Source: Streptomyces sp. NBC_01214 (lineage in GTDB: Bacteria; Actinomycetota; Actinomycetes; Streptomycetales; Streptomycetaceae). From it: a stretch of DNA of 64,000 nt. Position numbers and translations under genes: made by a program. Below, piece by piece: positions 49,238 to 58,388 of the stretch (its first letter is position 1; each line of letters starts with the position of its first letter). The stretch covers positions 4,931,001 through 4,995,000 of the forward strand of contig NZ_JAPEOS010000001.1 in assembly GCF_026340975.1 (NCBI RefSeq), read 5' to 3'. The notes under the pieces are model-generated. The model did not search any database. It was not told the origin of the DNA and saw nothing but the letters and a program-made list of their open reading frames with translations.

Positions 49238-51484
49238 GTGACCACGACCTCGCCGAACCTGGATCCGCCGCCCTGGCCGCACTGCGCCGTCGGAGCAAGC
49301 CCGGACGATCCCGTGGGCTGTCGTGGCCTCATCGTCGACCCGTACGACGCCTGCCTGACCCACCTGTCGGAAGCCTTCCGCGCGACGTACCTGGCCAGCC
49401 TGACCCCCGACACCGAGATCAATCACTCCGGCACCACCTTCACCAGTGATCTGCTGCATCGGCTGCTCCACGCGCTCCGGGACCCGAACAGCGGGCGACT
49501 GCTGGTCAGCCACGCCAACTTCCAGGCCACCACGTTCTCCGACACGGCCGACTTCGGCGGAGTGGCCTTCGCGGACGTCTGGTTCGACGGGGCGGTGTTC
49601 TCCGGCGATGCTCTCTTCCGCGGGGCGTCGTTCGCAGGGAGCGCCGGGTTCGGGAGGGCGACGTTCGCAGGAAGCGCCGGGTTTAGCAGGGCGGTGTTCT
49701 CCCGTGCTGCGGACTTCGGTGGGGCGATGTTCGCCCTTGACGCCCGCTTCGACAACGCGATGTTCACCGACGCCACGTTCGTCAGAGCGGCCTTCTCCGG
49801 TGACGCCTGGTTCGGTGGGGCGGAGTTCCGTCATGACGCCCGCTTCGACCGTGCCGAGTTCACCAAAGCCGACTTCCGCGCCGCGGTGTTCTTCGGGGAC
49901 GCTGGGTTCAGCAAGGCGGCGTTCTCCGGTACGGCTCTCTTCAACGGGGCGAGGTTCTCAGGCGGGGCGAGCCTGCGCGAGGCGGTGTTCTCCGGTGACG
50001 CCGGGTTCGGCGGAGCCCTGTTCGTCGGCGACGCCCGATTCGTCAAGGCGACGTTCGCCGGCAGCGCCGACTTTCGCGGCGTGACGTTCTCCGGCGAAGC
50101 CTGGTTCGGCCTGGCGATCTTCTCCGGCAGCGCCCGGTTCAGCTCGGCGGCTCTTGCCGGAAGTGCCCGCTTCGACGCTACGACGTTCTCTGGCGAGGCT
50201 GCCTTCCACAGAACGGCGTTCTCCGGCGGGGCCCGCTTCCTCGGGGCGGTGTTCTCGGACAGCGCCGACTTCAGCGGGGCGGTGTTCTCCGGTGAGGCGG
50301 CCTTCCGCAGGGCGACGTTCTCCGGCGGCGCCGTCTTCGGCGCGGCGACCTTCTCCACCGGTGCCTCCTTCAGCGGAGCTACCTTCGACACCTTGTCCCG
50401 ACTCGGCCCGTTGGCCTGCCAGGGGGAGCTGGATCTCTCAGGCGCGCACTTCGGCGGGCCGGTGGCCATCGAGGCGGCAACGGCCTCCTTCTCCTGTGTC
50501 AGGACTCGCTGGGACTCCACGGCCACGCTGCGTCTGCGCTACGCGACGGTGGATCTCACGGACGCCGTCTTCGAGTACCCGGTGAGCGTGGCCACGCGCC
50601 CGTCTGCCTTCATGTACGACCGGCGGCCAGTGGACGAGTCCGGTTTGGCCGGCCGGGACCCCAGTGCCCGGATCACCTCGTTGACCGGTGTGGACGCGGC
50701 GCACTTGGCGCTGACGGACGTCGACCTGTCCAGCTGCAGGCTCACCGGCACCTTCCACCTCGACCAGCTCCGCTTGGAAGGCCGCTGCGCCTTCGCGGCC
50801 GCTCCCACCGGCCTGCACCGGCACGGCACCTTTCCCACCCGCTGGACACAGCGTCGCAGCCTCGCTGAGGAACACCACTGGCGCGCGGCCACCGGCTCAA
50901 CCGGTTGGACACCCGCGCCTGCCGGAACGTCCCCCCAACAGCCTGCCGCCCTCGCACCCGTGTACCGCCAGCTGCGGAAGTCCCTCGAGGACGCCAAGAA
51001 CGAACCGGACGCAGCAGACTTCTATTACGGTGAGATGGAGATGCGCCGCCACGACGGCGACCGGCCCTACTCCGAGCGCGCGCTGCTCACCCTGTACTGG
51101 GCCCTGTCCGGCTACGGGCTGCGCGCCTCCAGGGCCCTTGCCTGGCTCCTGGGCGCCATGACCGCCACAGTCCTGATCATGATGCTGTGGGGCATCCCGG
51201 AGAACGACCCACAGGCCGTAACGACCGGGCAGCTCACCGGGCAGAACATCTCACTGACCACGAAGAACCCCACCCCCGTGAACCCTTCCGGCCCACTGCG
51301 CACCCGAGTGACCTCACAGCGCTGGGAGAAGTCCCTGCGGATCGTCGTGAACTCCGTTGTCTTTCGCTCCTCCGGCCAGCACCTCACCACAACCGGCACC
51401 TACACCGAGATGGCATCCCGCCTGACCGAGCCCGTGCTGCTGGGGCTCGCGGTGCTTGCCGTGCGCGGACGAGTCAAGCGGTAG
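49238..51484 (+). CDS. Large pentapeptide-repeat membrane protein
   Basis: A 748-aa protein. After about 90 residues (PDDPVGCRGLIVDPYDACLTHLSEAFRATYLASL), roughly sixty F-centred pentapeptide units run to about residue 400 (FSGDALFRGASFAGSAGFGRATFAGSAGF...), forming a right-handed quadrilateral beta-helix. A second region (LDLSGAHFGGPVAIEAATASFSC...) precedes a helical part (YRQLRKSLEDAKNEPDAADFYYGEMEMRRHDGDRPYSERALLTLYWALSGYG) that matches the conserved C-terminal 'pentapeptide plus ion-channel-like' domain, with membrane segments near 640-660 and 730-745. The repeat domain is cytosolic by prediction. Start GTG 49238. It stands alone; its role (membrane sensor or channel regulator) is unknown. 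Confidence 0.88.
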   Translation: MTTTSPNLDPPPWPHCAVGASPDDPVGCRGLIVDPYDACLTHLSEAFRATYLASLTPDTEINHSGTTFTSDLLHRLLHALRDPNSGRLLVSHANFQATTFSDTADFGGVAFADVWFDGAVFSGDALFRGASFAGSAGFGRATFAGSAGFSRAVFSRAADFGGAMFALDARFDNAMFTDATFVRAAFSGDAWFGGAEFRHDARFDRAEFTKADFRAAVFFGDAGFSKAAFSGTALFNGARFSGGASLREAVFSGDAGFGGALFVGDARFVKATFAGSADFRGVTFSGEAWFGLAIFSGSARFSSAALAGSARFDATTFSGEAAFHRTAFSGGARFLGAVFSDSADFSGAVFSGEAAFRRATFSGGAVFGAATFSTGASFSGATFDTLSRLGPLACQGELDLSGAHFGGPVAIEAATASFSCVRTRWDSTATLRLRYATVDLTDAVFEYPVSVATRPSAFMYDRRPVDESGLAGRDPSARITSLTGVDAAHLALTDVDLSSCRLTGTFHLDQLRLEGRCAFAAAPTGLHRHGTFPTRWTQRRSLAEEHHWRAATGSTGWTPAPAGTSPQQPAALAPVYRQLRKSLEDAKNEPDAADFYYGEMEMRRHDGDRPYSERALLTLYWALSGYGLRASRALAWLLGAMTATVLIMMLWGIPENDPQAVTTGQLTGQNISLTTKNPTPVNPSGPLRTRVTSQRWEKSLRIVVNSVVFRSSGQHLTTTGTYTEMASRLTEPVLLGLAVLAVRGRVKR

Positions 51485-51819
51485 CCGAGGCCCTGTCGTC
51501 AAAGTCCCGTCGGGCCCGAGACGCCCGGCACCGCACCTGATCCCCCCGACTCCGTCCGGGGGACCCCCAGGTTGTCGGGGCGCGCGGGAGTACGTCCAGG
51601 ACACGGGCGCCCCTCCGCCTTGGAAGTGCGGCTGTCACGGGACGCGGGCATGCGGCCGAGCAGGTGCGGCGCCGCTGGAACGGGCGGGGGTCGGCCGTGC
51701 CGCTCTCACCAGCCCGCCGTTGATCTCCGGTGAGCAGCCGACCGCCCCGTTCGCGGATGTATTGGCCGCTGCTCACACCACGGCGGTGCGCTGACACCGC
51801 CTCAGGGGGGAGCATCATC
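51485..51819. other. Intergenic region with copy 2 of the dispersed repeat
   Basis: Holds GGCCCTGTCGTCAAAG at about 51488, a hairpin CCCCGAC/GTCGGGG (51544-51580) that may end the pentapeptide gene, and the 36-bp repeat at 51588-51623. No gene is supported until 51820. Confidence 0.6.
51588..51623 (+). repeat. 36-bp dispersed repeat, copy 2
   Basis: Same orientation as copy 1 at 16633-16668, 34 of 36 identical. The hairpin just before it and GTCGTCAAAG further upstream suggest the 36 bases are the conserved end of a longer, non-coding mobile element. Confidence 0.75.
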
Positions 51820-52041
51820 ATGAAGAAGACCGCGATGCTCGCCGCGACTCCGGCACTCGTCGCCACGCTCCTCGCCACACCGCATGCCGGCGCCGCCACC
51901 CATCAGGGCGGGCTGCACTTCGGCGCGCTCTACGTTGGGCCTGGTGTCACCGGCTCTGTGCCGGAAGGTTCCCCAGAGCTCGGAGAGGCGACACACGGGC
52001 CGAAGGAGTGCCCCGCCCCACTGTGGGTCACGAAAGCGTAA
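51820..52041 (+). CDS. Small secreted protein
   Basis: A 73-aa precursor: signal peptide MKKTAMLAATPALVATLLAT then PHAGA (cut near residue 25), mature THQGGLHFGALYVGPGVTGSVPEGSPELGEATHGPKECPAPLWVTKA with one Cys. GGGGGGAG precedes ATG 51820. Small exported peptides like this are frequent in Streptomyces; the family is not recognised. Confidence 0.65.
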   Translation: MKKTAMLAATPALVATLLATPHAGAATHQGGLHFGALYVGPGVTGSVPEGSPELGEATHGPKECPAPLWVTKA

Positions 52042-52147
52042 CCGAGAGGTGCGGCTTCGTCGAATGTCGGTGGCGACATGTAGCCGTCCCCTTACGCTCC
52101 TTGCCATGCGGCGACGGTGCACCATCGAGCCGCATGACTGGGGGGTC

Positions 52148-54253
52148 ATGGTGACGCTGTACGGACGGGCGGCGGTGCTCGATGCCGTCGTGCCTTCATT
52201 GGTGGGGCTCGAGTCGCAGGGAGCCGCCCGGCTGCGGATACCGGGCGGGAGTCCGCTGCTGATCGAGTGCGGCGGCGGGCGGCTCACCGGCAAGACCGCG
52301 CTGCTGAAAGAGCTCTCGAAGCGGTACGCGCAGCGCATCCCGCAGGCGTACGCCGACCTGGGGGCGGCGGACTTCGGCCAGCCGGGGCTCGCCTCCCTGG
52401 CAGACGAGACCACGGCGAACGCCTCGCGCACCTCGGACCTGCTCTTCTACCTGATGGACGGGTTGAGCCGGAAGCCGAACGAGTTCGCCGGGAAGTTGTC
52501 CTTCCCCCGACTTACCCAGGGGCTGCTCGCGGTCACCAGCTGGCAGTCCGAGGACGTCCAGCCCGCCGAGCTGCAGGCCGCCCGTCGTCGCCTCGCGGGG
52601 CTGTTACGGGAGAGCCAGCCCGACCTCCAGGCGCGCAACCAGCGGGTGTCGGGCTGGATCGGACAGGTCACCCAGGGCGTCAGCGCCGCAGCGGGGCTGG
52701 GACCCGGGGTGAGCGAACTCGTGGGGCCGCTCACCGACATCGTCACCACCGAACTGCTCGGCCCGCGCGCCAACAGGCAGGGCCTGGGCTGGTGGGCCGG
52801 CCGTCGGGTCGGCCCCCAGGGGGACGGACACGCCCAGTTGACCGATCTCGCCATGTGTTTCCGCGGTGACGGGGGCGACCGGCGGCGGGCGGAGCACCAC
52901 TTGGTGGCCGCCCTCCTGGAGGACATGGCCGACCACTACACCTGGATGCGCCTGAAGAACCGGGTGCCGCGCCCGCTGCTGCTCCTGGACAACGTCCACA
53001 CCCCGCTGGGTGTGACGGTCCTGGACGCGCTGACCCGCGCCTGGCACGACGAGCCCACGCGGACACACCCCGGCGTCGTCACGGCGGCCCTCGCCCAGGA
53101 GCCCGCCGTGCCCGACGCCGAGGGCACCGCCCCGTCGACGAGGAGTGCGGCGGGCCCGTACTGGCGGCAGGACAGGCCGCAGACGGCGGCCGGCTGGGTG
53201 CTGAGGCTGCCGATGGCACAGCTCGACCTCGACGAGGTCAAGGAGATGTTCGGCAACGACCGGCCGGAGCCCGACACCGCTCACGTGATCCACCGGCTCA
53301 GCGCCGGGCGCGCTGGGATAACCCACGCCCTGGTGCTGTCCGTCCGGCAGAAGATCGGCCTCCATGAGCCCGTCGACCACGGCGCGCTGCTCGACCTTCC
53401 GCTCGCGCTGCCGCTCGACGACGGGCCGACGCTGCCCGTGTACGAACGGCTGCTCCGGCTCCTGATCCCCGACGGTGAGGCCCGGGCCCGTCTCGCCTCC
53501 TACACCCCGGCGCTCGACGACGCGGCCGCCCACGCGCTCGACGCCGACCACGTGCCGCACGGAGCTGACGGACAGCCCGTGGCCGCGACCGTCAGAGTGC
53601 CCGTGGCGGAGACCAAGCGCCTGTTGCGGAAGGACTGCTGGAGCCATCACCCCTGGCCGGGCACCGGCGGGCCCTTCGTCGGTGATCCCACCCTGCGGGC
53701 CCTGCTCGTGCACGACCTCCGCACCCGCACTGGCGCGGCGCCCGGGGGTGGGGACTGGCGGGGCAGCCACCGGCGGCTGCGCCTCCTGTACGCGCCGGGC
53801 GCCGCCGACCCGCGCGATGCCTGCTACCTGCACCACTCGCTCGCGATCGGCGACACCGACGTCGTCGTGCGCGCCCTGCACCGCCGCCTGGCCGAGCAGG
53901 ACGCGCCGGGGTGGCTCGCCACTCTCAACCTCGTCTGCGCCGCACCGCATCCCCCGGAGCACCCGGCCGTCCCGGCTGCGGATCCCGTGGAAGACCGGCT
54001 CGCGGCCGACAACGACCCCGTGCGCCAGGCCGTACAGCTCCTCGTCCTCAACCTGTGGCGGCAGTCGCATCCCCTCGCGCACCCTGACCCGAGGAAGGTC
54101 AACGCAGTCCGGCTGCAGCTGCTCACCCTGGCCCAGAACAGCGCCGTCGGCCCCCAGGAGGTCTTCTACCAGGCCTACGAGGAGTGGCCCCAGTTGCTGA
54201 ACCGCTGGATCCAGGCACCCGATCTGCCGACTTACGGAGAGCCCCGCCCATGA
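52148..54253 (+). CDS. P-loop NTPase coupled to a binding-protein gene
   Basis: A 701-aa protein with Walker A in LLIECGGGRLTGKTALLKEL (Lys49) and a Walker B-like strand RPLLLLDNVHTPLGVTVLDAL at about 275. The N-terminal part (YGRAAVLDAVVPSLVGLE) and spacing resemble STAND-like ATPases, with long helical C-terminal regions but no recognisable WD40 or TPR repeats. No membrane segment. ATG 52148 gives the usual MVTLYGR start; ATG 52106 would add 14 residues. It ends four bases inside the next gene (ATGA), so the two products are made together. To my recollection this gene pair recurs in Streptomyces genomes; its role is unknown, and the pairing suggests a membrane-side signal detector with a cytosolic NTPase output. 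Confidence 0.8.
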   Translation: MVTLYGRAAVLDAVVPSLVGLESQGAARLRIPGGSPLLIECGGGRLTGKTALLKELSKRYAQRIPQAYADLGAADFGQPGLASLADETTANASRTSDLLFYLMDGLSRKPNEFAGKLSFPRLTQGLLAVTSWQSEDVQPAELQAARRRLAGLLRESQPDLQARNQRVSGWIGQVTQGVSAAAGLGPGVSELVGPLTDIVTTELLGPRANRQGLGWWAGRRVGPQGDGHAQLTDLAMCFRGDGGDRRRAEHHLVAALLEDMADHYTWMRLKNRVPRPLLLLDNVHTPLGVTVLDALTRAWHDEPTRTHPGVVTAALAQEPAVPDAEGTAPSTRSAAGPYWRQDRPQTAAGWVLRLPMAQLDLDEVKEMFGNDRPEPDTAHVIHRLSAGRAGITHALVLSVRQKIGLHEPVDHGALLDLPLALPLDDGPTLPVYERLLRLLIPDGEARARLASYTPALDDAAAHALDADHVPHGADGQPVAATVRVPVAETKRLLRKDCWSHHPWPGTGGPFVGDPTLRALLVHDLRTRTGAAPGGGDWRGSHRRLRLLYAPGAADPRDACYLHHSLAIGDTDVVVRALHRRLAEQDAPGWLATLNLVCAAPHPPEHPAVPAADPVEDRLAADNDPVRQAVQLLVLNLWRQSHPLAHPDPRKVNAVRLQLLTLAQNSAVGPQEVFYQAYEEWPQLLNRWIQAPDLPTYGEPRP

Positions 54254-55788
54254 CACTCTGGCCCGCCGGACCGCTCAACCGTGCCCTGCTGATCGCCGCC
54301 GTCTCCGTCGTCCTGGGAACCGGCGGCTACGTCTCCTATGACCGGTGGCTCGCCGAGGACCCGGCCTGCGCCCCCGGCGTAGCGAAGCGGGGCCCCCGGA
54401 ACGAGTGCGTCGGCGTCACCGACGGCAGCTACGTATTCGCCCCGTCGCTGAAGCAGGTCACCGACCGCATCAAGGCGGAGAACGACAGCGTCGCCGGCAA
54501 GTCGCCGGCCACCATCGCCCTGATGATCCCCATGATCTCCGACACCCAAGCCGAGCAGCATGAGTACGTCGAGCAGGTGCAGGGCGCCTATCTGGCGCAG
54601 TACCGCGCGAACCACCAGGCCAACGGCAAGCAGCCGCCCATCCGGCTGGTGCTTGCCAACCCCGGCCGGGGTTACAAGGAGTGGCGTACCGTCGCCGACC
54701 AGCTCGCGCGGGCCGCGGCCGACAAGAAGGAGAACCTGCGCGCCGTCGCCGGCATCAACATCAGCATCACCGAGACCGAAGAGGCCGTCCGCTACCTCAC
54801 GAAGGACAAGGGGATCCCGGTCGTCGCGGGCCCCATGACCGCGGACGACATCAAGAACACCGCAGTCGACCCGCACCGCTACCCGGGCCTGGCCCGGATC
54901 GCCCCCGGCAACACCGACCAGGCCGACGCCCTCGCCTCGTACGGGTCGGACATAAAGCCCGAAGAGACGCTGGTGGTCGAGGACATCCGCGAGGGCGACA
55001 ACTACCTGGCCAGCCTGCGTCAGACCTTCGAGAAGCTGGCCAAGGGCGCGCCCAACGCCCCGGAGACCTTCCGGTCGCCGCCCGACTTCAACGACGAGGG
55101 CAACCTCGCCAACGACTTCCACCAGATGGTGCCGGACATTTGCTCCTCCGACGCGAAGACCATCTACTTCGCCGGCCGACCGGTGCAACTGCGGCTGTTC
55201 CTCGTCGAGTTGAGCAACCGCAAGTGCAACAAGCCTTACACGGTCATCAGCGGCTCGCACGCCTCCACCCTGACGGTCGACGAGAAGTTCGCCGACCAGT
55301 GGGGCGCCCTCACCCATGGCGCCGGCATCACCCTGCGCTACCCGGGCCTGGCCCACCCCGATGCCTGGGGGGACCGAAGCACGATGCCGACCGGCGGCTC
55401 CAAGGCGGCGCTGAAGGAGCTGACCGACCTGGTCCAGAAGCTCGGCACCAAGGAGCCCGACTCGATCGGCCCCGCCAACCTCTCCGACGGCCGCGTCATC
55501 ATCACCTACGACGCGGTCTCCACCGCCATCGCGGGCATCCGCAACGACGCCGTGGGCAGCGTGAAGATGCCTTCCCTCTCCGAGGTAGCCGACAACTGGT
55601 TGCGGCTGCACGGCAACAACCGGGTCGAGGGCGCCAGCGGCTGGATCTGCCTCGACCAGTACGGCAACCCGTACAACAAGACCGTCTCCATCGTCCATCT
55701 CGACCCGACGACCAAAACCGCCGTCTTCGACGGCATCGCCTGGCCCGCGGGCCGCGCCCCCGACGCCAACTGCTCCATCCCCAACTGA
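54250..55788 (+). CDS. Membrane-anchored periplasmic-binding-type receptor
   Basis: A 512-aa protein. Residues 11-31 (ALLIAAVSVVLGTGGYVSYD) form an N-terminal membrane anchor without a lipobox. From about 85 on (SPATIALMIPMISDTQAEQHEYVEQVQGAYLAQYRANHQ, PPIRLVLANPGRGYKEWRTVADQL, VRYLTKDKGIPVVAGPMTADDI, PEETLVVEDIREGDNYLASLRQTFEKL, KTIYFAGRPVQLRLFLVEL) it has the two-lobed type I periplasmic-binding fold of Leu/Ile/Val-binding proteins. No permease or ABC ATPase gene is adjacent, so it is more likely a receptor than a transporter part. Overlap with the NTPase gene argues for a joint complex or pathway. Confidence 0.85.
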   Translation: MTLWPAGPLNRALLIAAVSVVLGTGGYVSYDRWLAEDPACAPGVAKRGPRNECVGVTDGSYVFAPSLKQVTDRIKAENDSVAGKSPATIALMIPMISDTQAEQHEYVEQVQGAYLAQYRANHQANGKQPPIRLVLANPGRGYKEWRTVADQLARAAADKKENLRAVAGINISITETEEAVRYLTKDKGIPVVAGPMTADDIKNTAVDPHRYPGLARIAPGNTDQADALASYGSDIKPEETLVVEDIREGDNYLASLRQTFEKLAKGAPNAPETFRSPPDFNDEGNLANDFHQMVPDICSSDAKTIYFAGRPVQLRLFLVELSNRKCNKPYTVISGSHASTLTVDEKFADQWGALTHGAGITLRYPGLAHPDAWGDRSTMPTGGSKAALKELTDLVQKLGTKEPDSIGPANLSDGRVIITYDAVSTAIAGIRNDAVGSVKMPSLSEVADNWLRLHGNNRVEGASGWICLDQYGNPYNKTVSIVHLDPTTKTAVFDGIAWPAGRAPDANCSIPN

Positions 55789-56866
55789 GGCCGACGGCAG
55801 GCCCGGCCCCCGCCCGCCGCGCCCGCCCGGGGCCTGCCCGCAGTGCGAGGGGCGAGCACGCGTCTTCCCGAACCTCGGACCCGCTCATGAGACGCCCGTC
55901 CCTGGACAGCTCGAACCGCGAGCTGTTCGCACTGCTGGAGCGGTACCTGGGCGAAGCCCATCGGGCAGGAGCAGCGTGATCGGTACGGGCTGCGTGGGGT
56001 GCGGGTTCTGTCACGGTCAGGGGCGGTTGAGCTGCTCCTGCCGGGCTGTGGGCACGGACGCGGTCTGCGTGCAGCTGGAGCGCCAGGGCTGGACGCTGAA
56101 ATCCCCGAGATCACCGTCCGCATCGGCTGACCCCTCATGCGGAAGCCCACACCGTCTTCCCGGGACACCGCGCACGCTGCTGCTGCTGCTGCTGCTGCCG
56201 CCGTCGTCGTCGGCGGCGGCGGCTTCGCCGAGAACTCCGCACGGAGAGGGCTTTACCAGCCGTTCTACGGAAGAAGACGGCTCATGACAGGGCTGGGCCG
56301 GCAGTGTGCCGACCGAGGTTCGCGAGGGAGAGTGGCGAAGACCTTGCGGTCCTTCCGGCGGGCACAGCCGCGTCATCCCGGAGTTCCGCACGCGTCGGCC
56401 GGAGCTCCCGCGCCCGTATCGCCGCCGGCGCCCGGCCTTCCCCGGCGGGCTGACAGCGCCGCCGCAGACCGTTCCGCGGGGCTTTCGAGGCGGTCGGCTC
56501 CGCCCGCGCCACGGATCGTGCGGCAGGGGTCAGGAGAACGCTGCCGCTGCGCGTACCGGCGCAGGGCAGGTCCGGTCCGCATGACCGAATACCACCCCAT
56601 TGACCTGCTGGCCGAATGTGGAGCCGCAGTGTTGTCGAGGAATCGGCGCCAGGACATGATCACTTCTCGCACGACCTGACCATCCATTTGAGAACCGGAG
56701 CAGGAGCAGTGAAATCCCGGCCGGGGCCGGTTTCTTGCTGCTCCCGGACGCGTCGAGGCCAAGCGGGAGCAGGGGCCATGCCGGCTTCGGCAGCTCTTTT
56801 ATGCCGCCGCGCAGATGCTTCGCGTTCTCTCATTCCACTTTTCAATGAAAGGAATTCCAGGATTTC
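55789..56866. other. 1.1 kb with debris and a triplet repeat
   Basis: No complete gene. A 30-codon end fragment (SLDSSNRELFALLERYLGEAHRAGAA, 55887-55979) and a possible Cys-rich piece (TGCVGCGFCHGQGRLSCSC, 55979-56040) are noted without family. The rest shows a trinucleotide run. The last 100 bases form the transglutaminase leader. Confidence 0.45.
56176..56223 (+). repeat. Triplet repeat (GCT)7 with GTC/GGC runs
   Basis: Seven GCT units are followed by GCC2, GTC3 and GGC4. On the + strand one frame gives a poly-Ala/Val/Gly run, typical of unstable triplet slippage in non-coding DNA here. Confidence 0.75.
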
Positions 56867-58120
56867 ATGTACAAACGTTCAGGGTTCCTCGCCCTCACCA
56901 CAGCGGGCATCGTGCTGTGCACCGCTGGTCTCGCGCCTTCCGTCAGTCAGGCAGCCGGCGGTACCGCCGACGGGCAGGGTTCCTATGCCGACAGCAACGG
57001 GCTGACAGCGGGTGACGTCAGGCTCATCAACGAGCTGAACGAAGAGGCCCTGGTCCTGGGGCGGCCGGGCACGACCCCCGGCGGGGACCTGCCGAGCGCC
57101 ACCGAGTCCCTCAGGGCCACGGCAGCGGTTGGCGACAGGGTGACGCCGCCTGCCGAGCCGCTGGAGCGCATGCCCGACGCGTACCGGGCCCATGGAGACA
57201 GGGCCACTACCGGCATCAGCAACTACATACGCAAGTGGCAGCAGGTCTACAGCCACCGCGACGGACGAGTGCAGCAGATGACCGAACAGCAGCGGGAGCA
57301 GCTGTCCTACGGCTGCGTCGGCGTCACCTGGGTCAATTCAGGTCCCTATCCGACGAACAAACTGGCCTTCGCGTCCTTCGACGAGGAGAAGCACCGGAAC
57401 GCTCTGGAGAACACCAGCCCCCGGCCGGGCGAGACGCGGGCGGAGTTCGAGGGGCGCATCGCCAAGCAAAGCTTTGACGAGACAAAGGGATTCGATCGGG
57501 CTCGAGATGTGGCATCCGTCATGAACAAGGCCCTGGAAAGCGCCCATGACGAGAGTGCCTACCTGAGCAACCTCAAGGCAGAGCTCGCAAAGAACGACGA
57601 CGCTCTCGCCGCCGAAGACAGCCGTTCGAACTTCTACTCGGCGCTGAGGAACACCCCGTCCTTCAAGGACAGGAACGGGGGCAACCACGATCCGTCCAAG
57701 ATGAAGGCAGTCATCTACTCGAAGCACTTCTGGAGCGGGCAGGACCCCCGGAGCTCCGCCGACAAGCGGAAGTACGGGGACCCCGACGCCTTCCGTCCCA
57801 ACCAGAACACGGGCCTCGTCGACATGTCGAAGGACAGGAACACCTCGCGCAGCCCCGCCAAGCCCGGCGAAAGCTACGTCAACTTCGACTACGGCTGGTT
57901 CGGGGACCAAAAAGAAACAAACCCTGACAACACCATATGGACCCATGCCAACCACTACCACTCGCCGGAAGGCGGCATGGGGCCCATGCAGGTATACGAG
58001 AGCAAGTTCCGCAACTGGTCCTCCGGATACTCGGACTTCGACCGCGGAACTTACGTCATCACCTTCATACCCAAGAGCTGGAACACCGCACCCGCCAAAG
58101 TGAAGCAGGGCTGGCCGTAA
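56867..58120 (+). CDS. Microbial transglutaminase precursor
   Basis: A 417-aa prepro-enzyme: signal peptide (MYKRSGFLALTTAGIVLCTAGLAPSVSQAAG), an acidic helical pro-region (SNGLTAGDVRLINELNEEALVLGRPG), then the mature protein from about DRVTPPAEPLERMPDAYR. The catalytic residues are Cys150 (SYGCVGVTWVNSG), Asp341 (FDYGWFG) and His360 (WTHANHYH), with spacings of 191 and 210 residues from Cys, identical to Cys64-Asp255-His274 of the Streptomyces mobaraensis enzyme. It crosslinks Gln and Lys side chains outside the cell, calcium-independently. ATG 56867 follows GAAAGGA at 12 bases. The activating protease gene is not adjacent. Confidence 0.95.
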   Translation: MYKRSGFLALTTAGIVLCTAGLAPSVSQAAGGTADGQGSYADSNGLTAGDVRLINELNEEALVLGRPGTTPGGDLPSATESLRATAAVGDRVTPPAEPLERMPDAYRAHGDRATTGISNYIRKWQQVYSHRDGRVQQMTEQQREQLSYGCVGVTWVNSGPYPTNKLAFASFDEEKHRNALENTSPRPGETRAEFEGRIAKQSFDETKGFDRARDVASVMNKALESAHDESAYLSNLKAELAKNDDALAAEDSRSNFYSALRNTPSFKDRNGGNHDPSKMKAVIYSKHFWSGQDPRSSADKRKYGDPDAFRPNQNTGLVDMSKDRNTSRSPAKPGESYVNFDYGWFGDQKETNPDNTIWTHANHYHSPEGGMGPMQVYESKFRNWSSGYSDFDRGTYVITFIPKSWNTAPAKVKQGWP

Positions 58121-58388
58121 CAACCCGCCCCCTCACGAGCGAGATTCCGCGTAGCCACCGCTGCACGGTGCGGGGCCGCTCCTCGGCCACACACGGTAGG
58201 AGTCCTCGACGCGGACCTCCGGGCCGGGCCCGCCCTTAGGTCGGGATCGGGCGGCGCCGCCCTGACGAGTCGACAGGATCACGACTCCGCATCTGATTGG
58301 AAAACGGAAGGGAAGAGTCCCTTTTGTGGTTCCAGGAGTCGGTAACGTACGCGCGTTCGATCGTGTACTCGTCCCCAAGGAACCCTCC

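Noticed and set aside
56137..56679. 180-codon + frame with poly-Ala run
   Set aside because: The Ala/Val/Gly run comes from the triplet repeat and the remainder has no protein-like features.
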